This document shows, piece after piece, positions 25,303 through 34,577 of a stretch of DNA of 64,000 nt. Both the position numbers and the translations under genes were made by a program. Under the pieces are notes generated by a model that worked only from the letters and a program-made list of their open reading frames with translations, made no database searches and had not been told where the DNA came from. How positions within the stretch are numbered: position 1 is the first letter of the stretch; every line of letters begins with the position of its first letter. This DNA comes from Prevotella sp. (GTDB lineage Bacteria > Bacteroidota > Bacteroidia > Bacteroidales > Dysgonomonadaceae). The stretch covers positions 62,001 through 126,000 of the forward strand of contig JAITVV010000017.1 in the NCBI GenBank assembly GCA_031285625.1. Reading direction: 5' to 3'.

Positions 25303-26405
25303 ATAGCAATGTTCTTTTGTATTACTTCTCCTTTAGTTACTTCATAAAGGTGATAATCACTATTTGTACTGGAGAGAATATCATCAAGATGTTCCCTGTT
25401 AGTATCTGTTATAAATATTTGACCAAAGTCTTTATCAAGTACTAATGTAATAATTTTTTCTACTCTTGACGAATCCAGTTTATCAAATATATCATCCAAT
25501 AATAAGATAGGAGTTGTATCCGTAGCCTTTCTGAGAAAATCGAATTGAGCTAATTTTAAAGCAACCACATAAGTTTTGTTTTGCCCCTGAGATCCAACCC
25601 TTTTCATCGAATAACTATCCATTTGCATATCCAGATCATCCTTATGTATACCAACAGTAGTATATCCAAGTATCTTATCCCTTTCTCTCCTTTGCTTTAG
25701 CAGTTGTGAAAAATCAGTATCATCGAAATGAGATTCATACTTCAACTCTACTTTTTCATTTGATGAACATATAAAATCATAGAATTTTTGAAAAATTGGA
25801 ATAAACTTATCTATAAAATCTTTTCTTTTTGAATAGATAATTTTTCCCTCATCTATCAACTGATCATCCCACAGGTCTAAAAGTGTCTCATCTATATGCC
25901 CATCGGTTTTCAACAAGGCATTTCGTTGTTGCAAAGCCTTATTATAGCGAATAAGGGAATGCAGATATTCTTTATCGAATTGGGAAAGAAAAAGATCAAT
26001 AAATTTACGGCGTTCGTCACTACCGCCATTTATCAGATCCGTATCGGAAGGAGAAACCATCACCAGAGGTAGTAAACCTATATGACCAGATAAGCGCTCA
26101 TACTCTTTCTTATTACGCTTAAATTGCTTTTTTTGTTTACGCCTGAGACTACAGAAGAATTCATCTTGTTTATCATTCATTAAATACCATCCTTGTATTA
26201 CAGCAAAATCAGCGCTATGACGAATATTCTGTGAATCGATCGGATTATTGTAACTCTTACAGAATGACAGATAATATATGGCATCCAGAAGATTCGTTTT
26301 CCCCATACCATTACTACCTAAAAAACAATTTATCTTAGAAGATAAATTCAATTCAGTTTGCTCTATATTCTTATAATTAAGGATGGATAAACGTTCTAAT
26401 ATCAT
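25299..26405 (-). CDS. recF: DNA replication and repair protein RecF
   Basis: 368 residues from the ATG at 26405 (MILERLSILNYKNIEQ); an upstream in-frame start at 26438 would add 11 residues not typical of RecF. Walker A is GSNGMGKTNLLDAIYYL (near 32-48), the signature MKRVGSQGQNKTYVVALKLA lies near 280, and Walker B is PILLLDDIFDKLD near 313. SMC-like ATPase that loads RecA at gaps with RecOR. Followed by DUF721 with a four-base overlap. Confidence 0.95.
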   Translation of the reverse strand: MILERLSILNYKNIEQTELNLSSKINCFLGSNGMGKTNLLDAIYYLSFCKSYNNPIDSQNIRHSADFAVIQGWYLMNDKQDEFFCSLRRKQKKQFKRNKKEYERLSGHIGLLPLVMVSPSDTDLINGGSDERRKFIDLFLSQFDKEYLHSLIRYNKALQQRNALLKTDGHIDETLLDLWDDQLIDEGKIIYSKRKDFIDKFIPIFQKFYDFICSSNEKVELKYESHFDDTDFSQLLKQRRERDKILGYTTVGIHKDDLDMQMDSYSMKRVGSQGQNKTYVVALKLAQFDFLRKATDTTPILLLDDIFDKLDSSRVEKIITLVLDKDFGQIFITDTNREHLDDILSSTNSDYHLYEVTKGEVIQKNIAI

Positions 26406-26427
26406 TTTCTGAAAGATCAATATTCCA

Positions 26428-26435
26428 CAAAAATA
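26428..26435 (-). promoter_or_regulatory. -7 box TATTTTTG, candidate recF promoter
   Basis: Minus-strand TAnnTTTG match 22 bases before the recF ATG at 26405. It supports the shorter recF start, since the alternative start at 26438 would lie upstream of the box. Confidence 0.45.
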
Positions 26436-26510
26436 CAATTTTTATATGGGATACCAGTTTTTAATATGATAAAGAACAGAAGATTTATTATGTATATCTT
26501 CCGAAACGAA

Positions 26511-27131
26511 TCACAGCAACTTAAACGAATAGCCTTGTTCTTTCAGCCATTCTATACTTTTGGGCAAAGCATATTTCATATTCCTTTCAGCCTTCAAGGA
26601 ATCATGGAACACTATAACAGAACCGTCACGCGTATATTTCTTCACATTTTCATATACTTGTTCCGGGGTCATCAGTTTACTATAGTCACGAGTCACGACA
26701 TCCCACATCACAATCTGGTAATAGCGCCGTAATGTAAAAAATTGAGGGATACGCATGTGTCCATGGGGTGGGCGGAAAATATCTGATTCTATATATTCAG
26801 AAGCCAGTCTGGTATTTTCCAGATATCTTTTCGAAAACTTTCGTATGCCTTGTATATGGTTAAAAGTATGATTGCCTACACGATGTCCCCTGTTGAGTAC
26901 CATCTTATAAATTTCGGGGTGCTTACGAACATTATCTCCAACACAAAAAAACGTTGCCTTAATGTTATATTCATCTAACAAGTCCAATACCCACGGTGTA
27001 ATTTCAGGTATAGGTCCATCATCAAATGTGAGATAAACAGTCTTTTGACCTTTTATAGGTTTTCGCCATATAGCTCCGGGAAAGAGCATGCGATATATAA
27101 TAGGAGGTTGTTCAATTAACATGACGAACAT
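26511..27131 (-). CDS. Polysaccharide deacetylase family protein (NodB homology)
   Basis: 206 residues. NodB motifs in order: motif 1 YLTFDDGPIPE (catalytic base and metal Asp), motif 2 GHRVGNHTFNHIQG (two metal His), motif 3 DIFRPPHGHMR, then a late MWDVVTRDYSKL and VIVFHDSLKAERNM (His). No clear signal peptide, but the N-terminus FVMLIEQPPIIYRMLFPGAIW could be membrane associated. Removes N-acetyl groups from peptidoglycan, chitin-like or surface glycans; substrate unknown. Lies between recF and the DUF2723 gene. Confidence 0.9.
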   Translation of the reverse strand: MFVMLIEQPPIIYRMLFPGAIWRKPIKGQKTVYLTFDDGPIPEITPWVLDLLDEYNIKATFFCVGDNVRKHPEIYKMVLNRGHRVGNHTFNHIQGIRKFSKRYLENTRLASEYIESDIFRPPHGHMRIPQFFTLRRYYQIVMWDVVTRDYSKLMTPEQVYENVKKYTRDGSVIVFHDSLKAERNMKYALPKSIEWLKEQGYSFKLL

Positions 27132-27142
27132 TCACAAACAAG

Positions 27143-27170
27143 CGGATTTTCATGAGATCATGAAAATCCG
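27143..27170. repeat. Perfect 12-bp inverted repeat between DUF2723 and deacetylase genes
   Basis: CGGATTTTCATG (27143-27154) and CATGAAAATCCG (27159-27170), four-base loop. Followed by TGTTCATC on the plus strand. No T-run, so it is a weak candidate as terminator. Confidence 0.7.
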
Positions 27171-27186
27171 TGTTCATCTATTTATA

Positions 27187-30100
27187 TTAATTTCTATATT
27201 TTTGTAAAAGTCTTGGATTATACCTTTGCATAAGTTCACCAATACGGTTTGCCATCTCATGCTCTTCTCTCTCAACAACAGAGTCTTCCCCTGATAAGTA
27301 GAAACCTCTCATAGTTACACGCATCAGATAGTCTAAAGGATGCCTGCTTTCGCTGAAACTCACTCCATTGCTAAGGAATTTATCTGTAAGTAACATGAGC
27401 TTATCAAGCATAGCCTTATATTTAGCTCTGTCGTAACGTTGATAAACATCCAATATCTGAATCTCATTATTCAAATAATCACGAATATCAGAACTACAAG
27501 TAATCATATCTATCTGTTTCATACTTGCATACCATTGCAGTGAGCCATTTGTTCTATAGAGTATCTCATCAATTATCTTCTGAGCCTTTTCCGGCTGTCC
27601 AAGCTGATAGTATGCTTCAGCAAAAATAACTGACTCTCCGCTTCTAGGAACTGTATTACCAGGAATCTTTTCCATACATGTATCAAGAGCTATCAAAGCT
27701 TTCTCATTATCACCCTTTTCCAATAATGCAGTGATTAAATCACCAAACATCAGACGGAAAGTGCGGCACATTCTCAGGTTATTTTCATCCAGGTATACTT
27801 TAGGATTTTCAATACCACCATATTTGTATTTATTGACCATATTGTCAAACATTACATCTGTATTTACACCGGTACTGTCTACAATTCCCGGAGTGATACG
27901 GCATATAATACCTTCTTTTACTGATTGGTCTGTCAACTTCAATGGCGGCTCTCCTATTGTCATAGCATAGTATATACCACGCTTCCAGTCATCTTTATTG
28001 ATATTGTTCAACATATCCAATATCATCATTTCCTGTCTGTATATACCACCTTTATTATCTCCAAGATCGAATATAAATTCACGCTTAGGAGTAGCCCCCA
28101 GAGTCTTCCAATCTACCTTGGACTCATCTATATTCATCTTAAAGATACTACTAGGTATAATTACGCCCTTATCGATACCAAATGGATTACGAGGTGTATA
28201 ATTATCTTTTGTTTTTAGTATATCAAGTACTTCGTCTACTGACATAGTATCTTTATATGCGGCTGTATCATAATATTCATTATAATTGATCCGGCCAAAC
28301 ATAGAGGCCCCATCTTGCGAACTCTTCAATTCCCGGTTTATTACACTTTCTATGTCTTTACGGGACAATACATATGCCGACTGACCTTTAGAACCCTGAT
28401 ATCTGTCTTCTTCCCATTCTATTGGCAGTGGCGACGAATCATAAGCCTGACGGCGCATTTGATCTACGTACCAATCTGTTTGCAAGTAACTAAGGTTACA
28501 AACCCGCACATCGGTACGGAAGCCCTCAACTTCCTGAGCATACCATAATGGGAATGTATCGTTGTCACCCATAGAGAAGAGGATACTATTCGGCTCGCAT
28601 CCGCGAAGGTAGTTCATACCAAAATCGCGCATTGTATATCTATCCGAGCGGTCATGGTCATCCCAGTTTTGTCCGGCCATCTGTATTGGTATAAATAGAG
28701 AAAGACCTGTAGCAAGAGATGCTGCAATCTGACTAGGCAGGAATTTACTGAAGATTCTCCACAAAAATGCAACACCAAATCCTATCCAGATACAAAATGC
28801 ATAGAACGAGCCTGCATAAGCATAATCACGTTCACGTGGTTCAAATGGTTGCTGATTCAAGTATATAATAATCGCAATACCTGTCATGAAGAACAACATG
28901 AATGTTATAAGGAATTGTTGTTCCCCTTTACGTCCTCTTGTCAATTGGAAACCTATACCAAGTATTCCTAATATCAAAGGCAACATATAGTATTTGTTAT
29001 GGCCCTTATTTTCAGCAATATCCGGTGGTAAATTATCTTGTGGACCACGTCCTAACAACTCATCAACAAAACTAATACCTGTTATCCAGTTACCGTTACT
29101 CATATTACCTACAGCCTGAACATCATTCTGACGACCAGAGAAGTTCCACATGAAATAACGGAAATACATGAAATCCAATTGATATGTAAAGAAGAATTTC
29201 AGATTCTCGAACATTGTAGGTTGTACCGATGTATCTTTTATATCCGCCCATATCTGATAACCTAATAAATGCCTGTCTTCTGTAGAATACATTCGTGGAA
29301 GAAGCATTGTATTTGTATATCCATAAGTTGGGATTGTACCGGTTACAACATATTCATCTTTCTGGTCAGGAGATTTCTTTACAACTTTATCATAAGTTTT
29401 CTTTTCGCTTTCCGGAGGAGATATCCTACCTGATGCACCGTCTCTTTTTTCGGTAGAAGCATATGTTTTCCCATAAAACAATGGCCTGTCCCCATACTGT
29501 TCACGATTAAGATAACTGGCCAAAGTAAATACATTCTCCGGAGAGTTCTGATCCATTGGTGTATTAGCCACTGAACGGATAGGAATAAGTGCAAAAGAGG
29601 AATATCCTACCAGAATAACCATCAGACACAAAACTGTTGTATTCAGAAATCTAAGATCTATTTTCTTATAGAAGAATAAAAAAGCAGCAGTGGCAGCTAT
29701 AAGTACTAACCAAAGTAATATACTTGATCCGATAAAAGTAACCCCACTCAACGCTAAAGTGATTAGAACAGCTATTTTTGCCCTTTTCATATTTCCCTTT
29801 GGCGAAAGAGTTTCATAAAGTGCCCAGATAATAGAAACAATTATCAGTAGGATATAAGTCAATGCACCTGTATTATATGAAAAACCTAAGCTATTAACAA
29901 ACAGCATTTCAAACCATCCGCCGACTTTTGTGAATCCGGGGATAATACCATACATGAGTATAACAATAAGCAAAACAGAAACAGCTAATGCAACCAGCGT
30001 TCCTTTTACATCTATATCCTTTGCCTTCTTGAAGTAATATACCAGAACAATAGCCGGAATACAAAGCAAGTTGAGCAAATGGACTCCAATAGACAGTCCC

Positions 30101-30654
30101 ATCGCATATGCTATAATAACCAACCATTTGTCAGCACCGGGCTGTCCTGCGCGATTCTCCCATTTCAGTATCAGCCAAAACACGAGAGCCGTAAACATGG
30201 AAGAATAGGCATAAACCTCACCCTCCACAGCCGAGAACCAAAATGTATCTGTGAATGTATACGTAAGGGCACCAACTAAACCGCTACCAATAATAGCTAT
30301 AAGCTGTCCCAAAGACATTTCTTTTTCAGTATCTGTATAAATTAATTTCTTAGCAAGATGTGTAATAGTCCAGAACAGGAATAATATGGTAAGGGCACTC
30401 AATAAAGCTGACATACTGTTTATCATAGCAGCAACCTGACTAGGATCAGAAGCAAATAATGAGAAAAACTTTCCGGTTAGCATGAAAAACGGAGCTCCCG
30501 GCGGGTGACCAACTTCCAGTTTGTAGGCAGAAGTAATAAACTCGCCACAATCCCAAAAACTGGCTGTAGGTTCAATTGTCATCAGGTAAACAATAGCAGC
30601 TATGGCAAAACTAAACCAACCAAAGATATTGTTTATCAGGTTATATTTCTTCAT
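27187..30654 (-). CDS. DUF2723 large polytopic membrane protein (GT-C-like)
   Basis: 1155 residues, the largest gene in the window. The N-terminal half has at least ten membrane helices; DUF2723 marks are EPTASFWDCGEFITSAYKLE (about 29-48) and VGHPPGAPFFML, where the D/E pair in the first loop resembles the catalytic loop of GT-C glycosyltransferases. NQQPFEPRERDYAYAGSF closes the membrane region, followed by a soluble part with FSMGDNDTFPLWYAQEVEG and a TPR-like C-terminus with KALIALDTCMEKIPG. Probably transfers sugars from a lipid carrier in the periplasm, perhaps to proteins; this is family-based inference. It has its own TATCTTTG box. Confidence 0.88.
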   Translation of the reverse strand: MKKYNLINNIFGWFSFAIAAIVYLMTIEPTASFWDCGEFITSAYKLEVGHPPGAPFFMLTGKFFSLFASDPSQVAAMINSMSALLSALTILFLFWTITHLAKKLIYTDTEKEMSLGQLIAIIGSGLVGALTYTFTDTFWFSAVEGEVYAYSSMFTALVFWLILKWENRAGQPGADKWLVIIAYAMGLSIGVHLLNLLCIPAIVLVYYFKKAKDIDVKGTLVALAVSVLLIVILMYGIIPGFTKVGGWFEMLFVNSLGFSYNTGALTYILLIIVSIIWALYETLSPKGNMKRAKIAVLITLALSGVTFIGSSILLWLVLIAATAAFLFFYKKIDLRFLNTTVLCLMVILVGYSSFALIPIRSVANTPMDQNSPENVFTLASYLNREQYGDRPLFYGKTYASTEKRDGASGRISPPESEKKTYDKVVKKSPDQKDEYVVTGTIPTYGYTNTMLLPRMYSTEDRHLLGYQIWADIKDTSVQPTMFENLKFFFTYQLDFMYFRYFMWNFSGRQNDVQAVGNMSNGNWITGISFVDELLGRGPQDNLPPDIAENKGHNKYYMLPLILGILGIGFQLTRGRKGEQQFLITFMLFFMTGIAIIIYLNQQPFEPRERDYAYAGSFYAFCIWIGFGVAFLWRIFSKFLPSQIAASLATGLSLFIPIQMAGQNWDDHDRSDRYTMRDFGMNYLRGCEPNSILFSMGDNDTFPLWYAQEVEGFRTDVRVCNLSYLQTDWYVDQMRRQAYDSSPLPIEWEEDRYQGSKGQSAYVLSRKDIESVINRELKSSQDGASMFGRINYNEYYDTAAYKDTMSVDEVLDILKTKDNYTPRNPFGIDKGVIIPSSIFKMNIDESKVDWKTLGATPKREFIFDLGDNKGGIYRQEMMILDMLNNINKDDWKRGIYYAMTIGEPPLKLTDQSVKEGIICRITPGIVDSTGVNTDVMFDNMVNKYKYGGIENPKVYLDENNLRMCRTFRLMFGDLITALLEKGDNEKALIALDTCMEKIPGNTVPRSGESVIFAEAYYQLGQPEKAQKIIDEILYRTNGSLQWYASMKQIDMITCSSDIRDYLNNEIQILDVYQRYDRAKYKAMLDKLMLLTDKFLSNGVSFSESRHPLDYLMRVTMRGFYLSGEDSVVEREEHEMANRIGELMQRYNPRLLQKYRN

Positions 30655-30715
30655 AATGAACAGGTGTTGAATAATGTCTGCTTGATTAAACAGTTGTTTT
30701 TTATATATTTGGGTG

Positions 30716-30723
30716 CAAAGATA
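30716..30723 (-). promoter_or_regulatory. -7 box TATCTTTG, candidate promoter of the DUF2723 gene
   Basis: Minus-strand TAnnTTTG match about 62 bases upstream of the start at 30654. Confidence 0.5.
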
Positions 30724-30896
30724 GTTAAATCAATGAAAGTATTATTTTATATTCCTTTGTTTTTAACTCTCAAATTCAAAAACTTCTTAAAAAGAAGAAT
30801 TCTTTTATAAGATTATCTAATTAAGTAATGCGAATCAGTGAAACATAGCAAAGAATAGAATTGAAAATCGGCAGAGCTAAATTTTATGAAAAAAGT

Positions 30897-30988
30897 CGTT
30901 GAGATGTCTCCTTGCAGTCGATATGACGAGAGAATAAGAAAAGGTAACAGCTAAAATAATACAAAAGGTGTAACCTTTGTCACCTTTT
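30897..30988 (+). repeat. Direct repeat unit 1 containing palindromic repeat copy 3
   Basis: The first 91 of these 92 bases align without gaps with 31082-31172; I count six mismatches. The first part (GAGATGTCTCCTT...ATATGACGAG) belongs to the GTCAT-type repeat group; the second (30939-30988) is dispersed repeat copy 3, with AAAGGTAACAG and the tandem GTAACCTTT GTCACCTTTT. Confidence 0.85.
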
Positions 30989-30999
30989 TTGCCTCGCCT

Positions 31000-31070
31000 T
31001 TCGGATTTACAATCCGACAAATGTAAAAATCCTCACATTTAGGATATCTTCGGATTGCAAATCCGAAGAT
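31000..31070. repeat. Three consecutive hairpins between the direct repeats
   Basis: TCGGATT-TAC-AATCCGA (31001-31017), AAATGT/ACATTT (31019-31040), and the perfect 11-base repeat ATCTTCGGATT-GCA-AATCCGAAGAT (31046-31070). The first and third share the core CGGATT-N3-AATCCG. Confidence 0.75.
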
Positions 31071-31081
31071 ACTGGGGAAAC

Positions 31082-31173
31082 CGTTGAGATGTCTCCTTAC
31101 AGTCGACATGACGAGATAATAAGAAAAGGTAACAGCTAAAACAATGCAAAAGATGTAACCTTTGTCACCTTTA
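31082..31173 (+). repeat. Direct repeat unit 2 containing palindromic repeat copy 4
   Basis: Second copy of the 92-base unit, with a 185-base period. The repeat-family part (31124-31172) has GGTAACAG and the tandem GTAACCTTT GTCACCTTT. Confidence 0.85.
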
Positions 31174-31324
31174 TATTTAGTATATTAGCTATCAGGCTTC
31201 TGGTTTACTAATTCAACACCTAGTATACTTTGAAAATGTAAAACTAAGCGTTATTATTTTTATTTGATCAATGTGCAACTTTTCAGTTTTAAATTGCATC
31301 ATAATATATAGAGAGTAAAAACCA

Positions 31325-31885
31325 ATGGACGAACTACAGTTAATTGCCGGATGTAAACGTGGCGAATCATGGGCTCGTAAGAAATTATACGAGTTGCATG
31401 CTCCTGCTATGATGAGCGTTTGTATGCGGTATATTAATAATAGGGAAACGGCCAAAGATTTACTTCAGGATGGCTTCATAAAAGTATTCACAAAAATCGA
31501 CACTTATTCCGGCGCCGGGTCTTTTAAGGGGTGGATGCGCCGGGTCTTTGTAACAACAGCCCTTGAGCACCTTCGGCGTAACGATGCCCTACGGCTCAGT
31601 TCAGATATAGATGAGTATGACGATACTATTGAGAATATAGAAGCTTCTGCTGTAGACCAACTCTCTGCGAATGAATTATTAGCTTGTATAGCCAGGTTGC
31701 CTAATGGATATCGCACTGTTTTCAATCTGTATGCTATTGAGGGATATTCTCATAGCGAAATTGCTAACATGCTAAACATCAACGAAAGCACTTCCCGTTC
31801 ACAGTTTATTAGAGCACGGAAAGTTTTACAAAAAAGTGTGGAATCTTTAATAACGCATGCAAATGCAAGACAAAGAAAAGTATAA
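31325..31885 (+). CDS. ECF-type RNA polymerase sigma factor
   Basis: 186 residues. Region 2 (about 20-85): LYELHAPAMMSVCMRYINN, TAKDLLQDGFIKVFTKI and FKGWMRRVFVTTALEHLRR. Region 4 (about 118-175): LPNGYRTVFNLYAIEGYSHS, then EIANMLNINESTSRSQFIRA. No region 1 or 3, so ECF type. Its last 29 bases overlap the start of the following membrane/beta-barrel gene, indicating translational coupling, as is usual for a sigma factor and its controller. Confidence 0.94.
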   Translation: MDELQLIAGCKRGESWARKKLYELHAPAMMSVCMRYINNRETAKDLLQDGFIKVFTKIDTYSGAGSFKGWMRRVFVTTALEHLRRNDALRLSSDIDEYDDTIENIEASAVDQLSANELLACIARLPNGYRTVFNLYAIEGYSHSEIANMLNINESTSRSQFIRARKVLQKSVESLITHANARQRKV

Positions 31886-33149
31886 AAGTCAACTTGACGG
31901 TTTCAGTGAACTGATAAGGCAAAAAGTGGAAAACCACACGATGCCTGTTGATGCAGACTGCTGGGATGAAATAGAACTACGCATGAATCCAAAAAGGCGG
32001 TCAATTGCGTGGTGGGTGGCTGGTTCTGCGGCCGCAGCTGCAATCTTACTTATACTTTTATTCTTTCCGTATGGAAAGGATGAAAGCTTATACCTCGAGG
32101 CTGTTCAAACAAATGAATTTATAGACTTTATCTCATCACCGACACAATTAGGAAAAGATAAAGAAGACCAAACTGTAAAGAAAAAAATTGAAAGACAAAA
32201 TATAACAATAAAGAAATCTACAGGAAGCGTCCAGTTGATTTCACAACAAGCAAGTAAGACAATATCAGAAAAAGATGGTTCGTCCGGCACAACGCAACCT
32301 GTTGAAAATTCTCTGTTAATGATTGATAGTGTCCAGCTTGCAACTATTGGCAATTCTCTCACAATTGCAGATCCTGATGATGAGCCTGACCAACTAGTAA
32401 CAGACTCTGTCCCTTCTCGGATGAAAAAGGAAATTAGAAAAGAAGAAAAACCAACTAAAATTTTGATTGAAAAGACTAAGAAACAAGACAAGTGGCTGTT
32501 AGCAGCATCTTTCTCCTCAGGAGGGAGCTCTTCTATCGGAGGTGAAGCACAAAAAGGCTATGACTTTTTAAGTTCCTTGCCTCCGGCATTAGAAGATGCA
32601 TCTTCTCCCGAAGACTATGGCAGCAAGTTTCTCTCATATGAAGAATTCTCAAGTGTAAACCACTCTATGCCTATATCATTCGGCCTCTCTGTACGTAAAA
32701 ATCTCAATGATCGTATTGGCGTTGAAGCAGGTCTGATGTATACTTATCTGTCTTCAAAATTCAATAATGGCGGTCATGCACGGGCAAAACAAGAATTACA
32801 CTATTTAGGTATTCCTGTCAATGTCATAGTTTATATATGGAATAATCCAAACTGGAGTATATATGCTTCAGCAGGAGGTATGGCAGAAAAAGGCCTAAGA
32901 ATGAATTTAACTCAAAGTGTATATCAGGGCAACAATCCGCCATCCGAACTTTCCGTAAAAGAAAGTATAGACGGACTACAATGGTCTATAAATGCATCGA
33001 TAGGTATTTCATACAAATTTTATCAGAATTGGGGACTGTATTTCGAGCCGCGTTATTCTTATTTCTTTGACAACAATCAACCTTTTAGTATTCGTACTGA
33101 GAACTCCCAGACATTTGGTCTTAGTGCCGGGTTAAGATATGAGTTTTAA
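31857..33149 (+). CDS. Single-TM protein with C-terminal outer-membrane-type beta-barrel (possible anti-sigma)
   Basis: 430 residues. A cytosolic N-terminus of about 48 residues (KYKSQLDGFSELIRQKVENH, with a DCWDEIELRM segment typical of proteins that follow ECF sigma genes) leads into one membrane helix (about 51-70, IAWWVAGSAAAAAILLILLF). A low-complexity Lys/Ser/Asp linker (about 80-205) follows, then an OMP_b-brl type domain (about 210-430) with alternating strands such as RIGVEAGLMYTYLSSKF and WGLYFEPRYSYFFD, ending in the aromatic FGLSAGLRYEF. The N-terminus probably controls the sigma factor. A second start at 31863 is possible. Confidence 0.82.
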   Translation: MQMQDKEKYKSQLDGFSELIRQKVENHTMPVDADCWDEIELRMNPKRRSIAWWVAGSAAAAAILLILLFFPYGKDESLYLEAVQTNEFIDFISSPTQLGKDKEDQTVKKKIERQNITIKKSTGSVQLISQQASKTISEKDGSSGTTQPVENSLLMIDSVQLATIGNSLTIADPDDEPDQLVTDSVPSRMKKEIRKEEKPTKILIEKTKKQDKWLLAASFSSGGSSSIGGEAQKGYDFLSSLPPALEDASSPEDYGSKFLSYEEFSSVNHSMPISFGLSVRKNLNDRIGVEAGLMYTYLSSKFNNGGHARAKQELHYLGIPVNVIVYIWNNPNWSIYASAGGMAEKGLRMNLTQSVYQGNNPPSELSVKESIDGLQWSINASIGISYKFYQNWGLYFEPRYSYFFDNNQPFSIRTENSQTFGLSAGLRYEF

Positions 33150-33271
33150 ACATTAACATTATAATGTATTGCTGACGACGGACTATATCAATACGATTAT
33201 TCAGACCTGAAAAATATAAAACAATTAAGTAAGTTATCCATAGGACAATAAATGCCTTTTTTAATTTTGTT

Positions 33272-33303
33272 AAAGCACTGCGTTACTATTCGTAGTGCTT
33301 TTA
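33272..33303. terminator. Bidirectional terminator between the sigma operon and the HTH regulator gene
   Basis: Stem AAAGCACT (33272-33279) and AGTGCTTT (33294-33301), 14-base loop, T-rich on the plus-strand side. Confidence 0.65.
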
Positions 33304-33319
33304 TTGTAAAAGGCTACAA

Positions 33320-34306
33320 TCACAAAGAATAAAGTTCTTTATCTTCAGCCAGATTTCTAATATATTCCTTCTGATGTTGAAAAAAATCCATTTGAGTTGC
33401 TTCATTTGAAGCTGTTATCAATACCGAATTCTTCATTAAAGACTCTAAACTTCTTTTATGTATCGAGCATAAATTTTTATCAACTGTCAATAGAGGCTGC
33501 ATACTATACTGATAAAAGAAGGTTTTACATTTCTCATCACATTCTATATACATACTATTGCTATATACATTGAGATATGATAAGAAGAGTGAATGAGTTA
33601 CACCTAAATGCATTCCATTTAAGGCCAATAGTTCTGTATGTTTTATTATTTCATTCAGGTCACTGGCTATAAGATGTAATTCCCTATTATTTATAAGTTT
33701 TCTTCTATAATAATATTGAATATCCTTTATAGTATTAAAATAAATAAGTTTATCCAATATAAATATTGTGTTGTTTATATCCTTTAATTGAGTAAGCACC
33801 TTATTTTTTTTCTCTATTATCTCTGTCGGTATTATTATATCTTCCAAACATATCTTTAGGGGGTTTTTAGATGATTGTATCAGGTACTTATAATAAAAGA
33901 ATTTGAAAAGATTATCTGACCCTACAGTGTATACAAGCCAGAGATTATTCATTGCAAATATAGCCTTACGAGTCCCCGATTTATTTTCTGCTAATAAATT
34001 TTCATAAAAATGCTCCAGTATATTCAGAAAGAAATTCTGAATACTGAATTCATCTTTTTTAGGATATATAAAGATTACTTTATCACTGGAATCTGCATGT
34101 ACTATGTCTTCTATAGAGATATCCAATTCTGATGAGATTTCTACGACTTCATCATATGTAAAAGGCAATTGACAGTTCAGTCTACGATAGGCAGATACTT
34201 TACTAATACCCAACAAGTCTACAAGAAAATCGACTGATTTGATATGATCGGGGATAGCCTTTAATATTTTCTCTACAAATATCCCTCTGGAATTTATTTT
34301 ATCCAT
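33320..34306 (-). CDS. HTH-containing regulator-like protein of unknown family
   Basis: 328 residues. The N-terminus (about 14-70) reads as an XRE-like helix-turn-helix: DHIKSVDFLVDLLGISKVSA, with YRRLNCQLPFTYDEVVEIS as turn and recognition helix, then LDISIEDIVHAD. The remaining 250 residues are predicted helical, rich in Leu, Tyr and Asn, with no motif I recognise (for example YLIQSSKNPLKICLEDIIIP). It is divergently transcribed from the two-gene lectin-like surface operon across a 271-base gap, so it is the natural candidate regulator of that operon. Local A+T is high. A DNA-binding role is likely; the sensor function is unknown. Confidence 0.72.
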   Translation of the reverse strand: MDKINSRGIFVEKILKAIPDHIKSVDFLVDLLGISKVSAYRRLNCQLPFTYDEVVEISSELDISIEDIVHADSSDKVIFIYPKKDEFSIQNFFLNILEHFYENLLAENKSGTRKAIFAMNNLWLVYTVGSDNLFKFFYYKYLIQSSKNPLKICLEDIIIPTEIIEKKNKVLTQLKDINNTIFILDKLIYFNTIKDIQYYYRRKLINNRELHLIASDLNEIIKHTELLALNGMHLGVTHSLFLSYLNVYSNSMYIECDEKCKTFFYQYSMQPLLTVDKNLCSIHKRSLESLMKNSVLITASNEATQMDFFQHQKEYIRNLAEDKELYSL

Positions 34307-34521
34307 AGTGTTTTTTTAAAGGGTAATAAATGGGCATTAATGACAAAATAATTTGAAAAGAAATATATCATATATGGAATAAAACTCTCCATATAATTCA
34401 TTTATGAGAATAACTCACCTAACTATAAAAAAACTGTCAGATATGACAAAACTAATAACAAGCGTTTCATAAATACACAAATTTAGTCAAAAACGAGAAA
34501 ATAAACCTACATTTTAGTAAG

Positions 34522-34529
34522 TAATTTTG
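34522..34529 (+). promoter_or_regulatory. -7 box TAATTTTG, candidate promoter of the surface operon
   Basis: Exact TAnnTTTG match, 48 bases before the ATG at 34578. It covers the in-frame TTG at 34527, which argues against that earlier start. Confidence 0.5.
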
Positions 34530-34577
34530 CATAAGATCATACAAAAAAGATATAAATGCGCCCAATACATTTATACC

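Larger units (their letters stand above)
30655..31324. other. Gene-free, repeat-rich intergenic region
   Basis: 670 bases without a credible gene between the divergent DUF2723 and ECF sigma genes. It holds the DUF2723 promoter box, two 92-base near-identical direct repeats, and between them a chain of three hairpins. Short reading frames here are random. Confidence 0.8.

Noticed and set aside
30655-31324. Insertion sequence remnant in the repeat-rich spacer
   Set aside because: No transposase fragment or target-site duplication could be identified; hairpins and repeats alone are not enough.
34527-34577. TTG start giving a longer surface-fibre protein
   Set aside because: The TTG overlaps the TAnnTTTG box at 34522-34529 and would put a polar stretch before the signal peptide.
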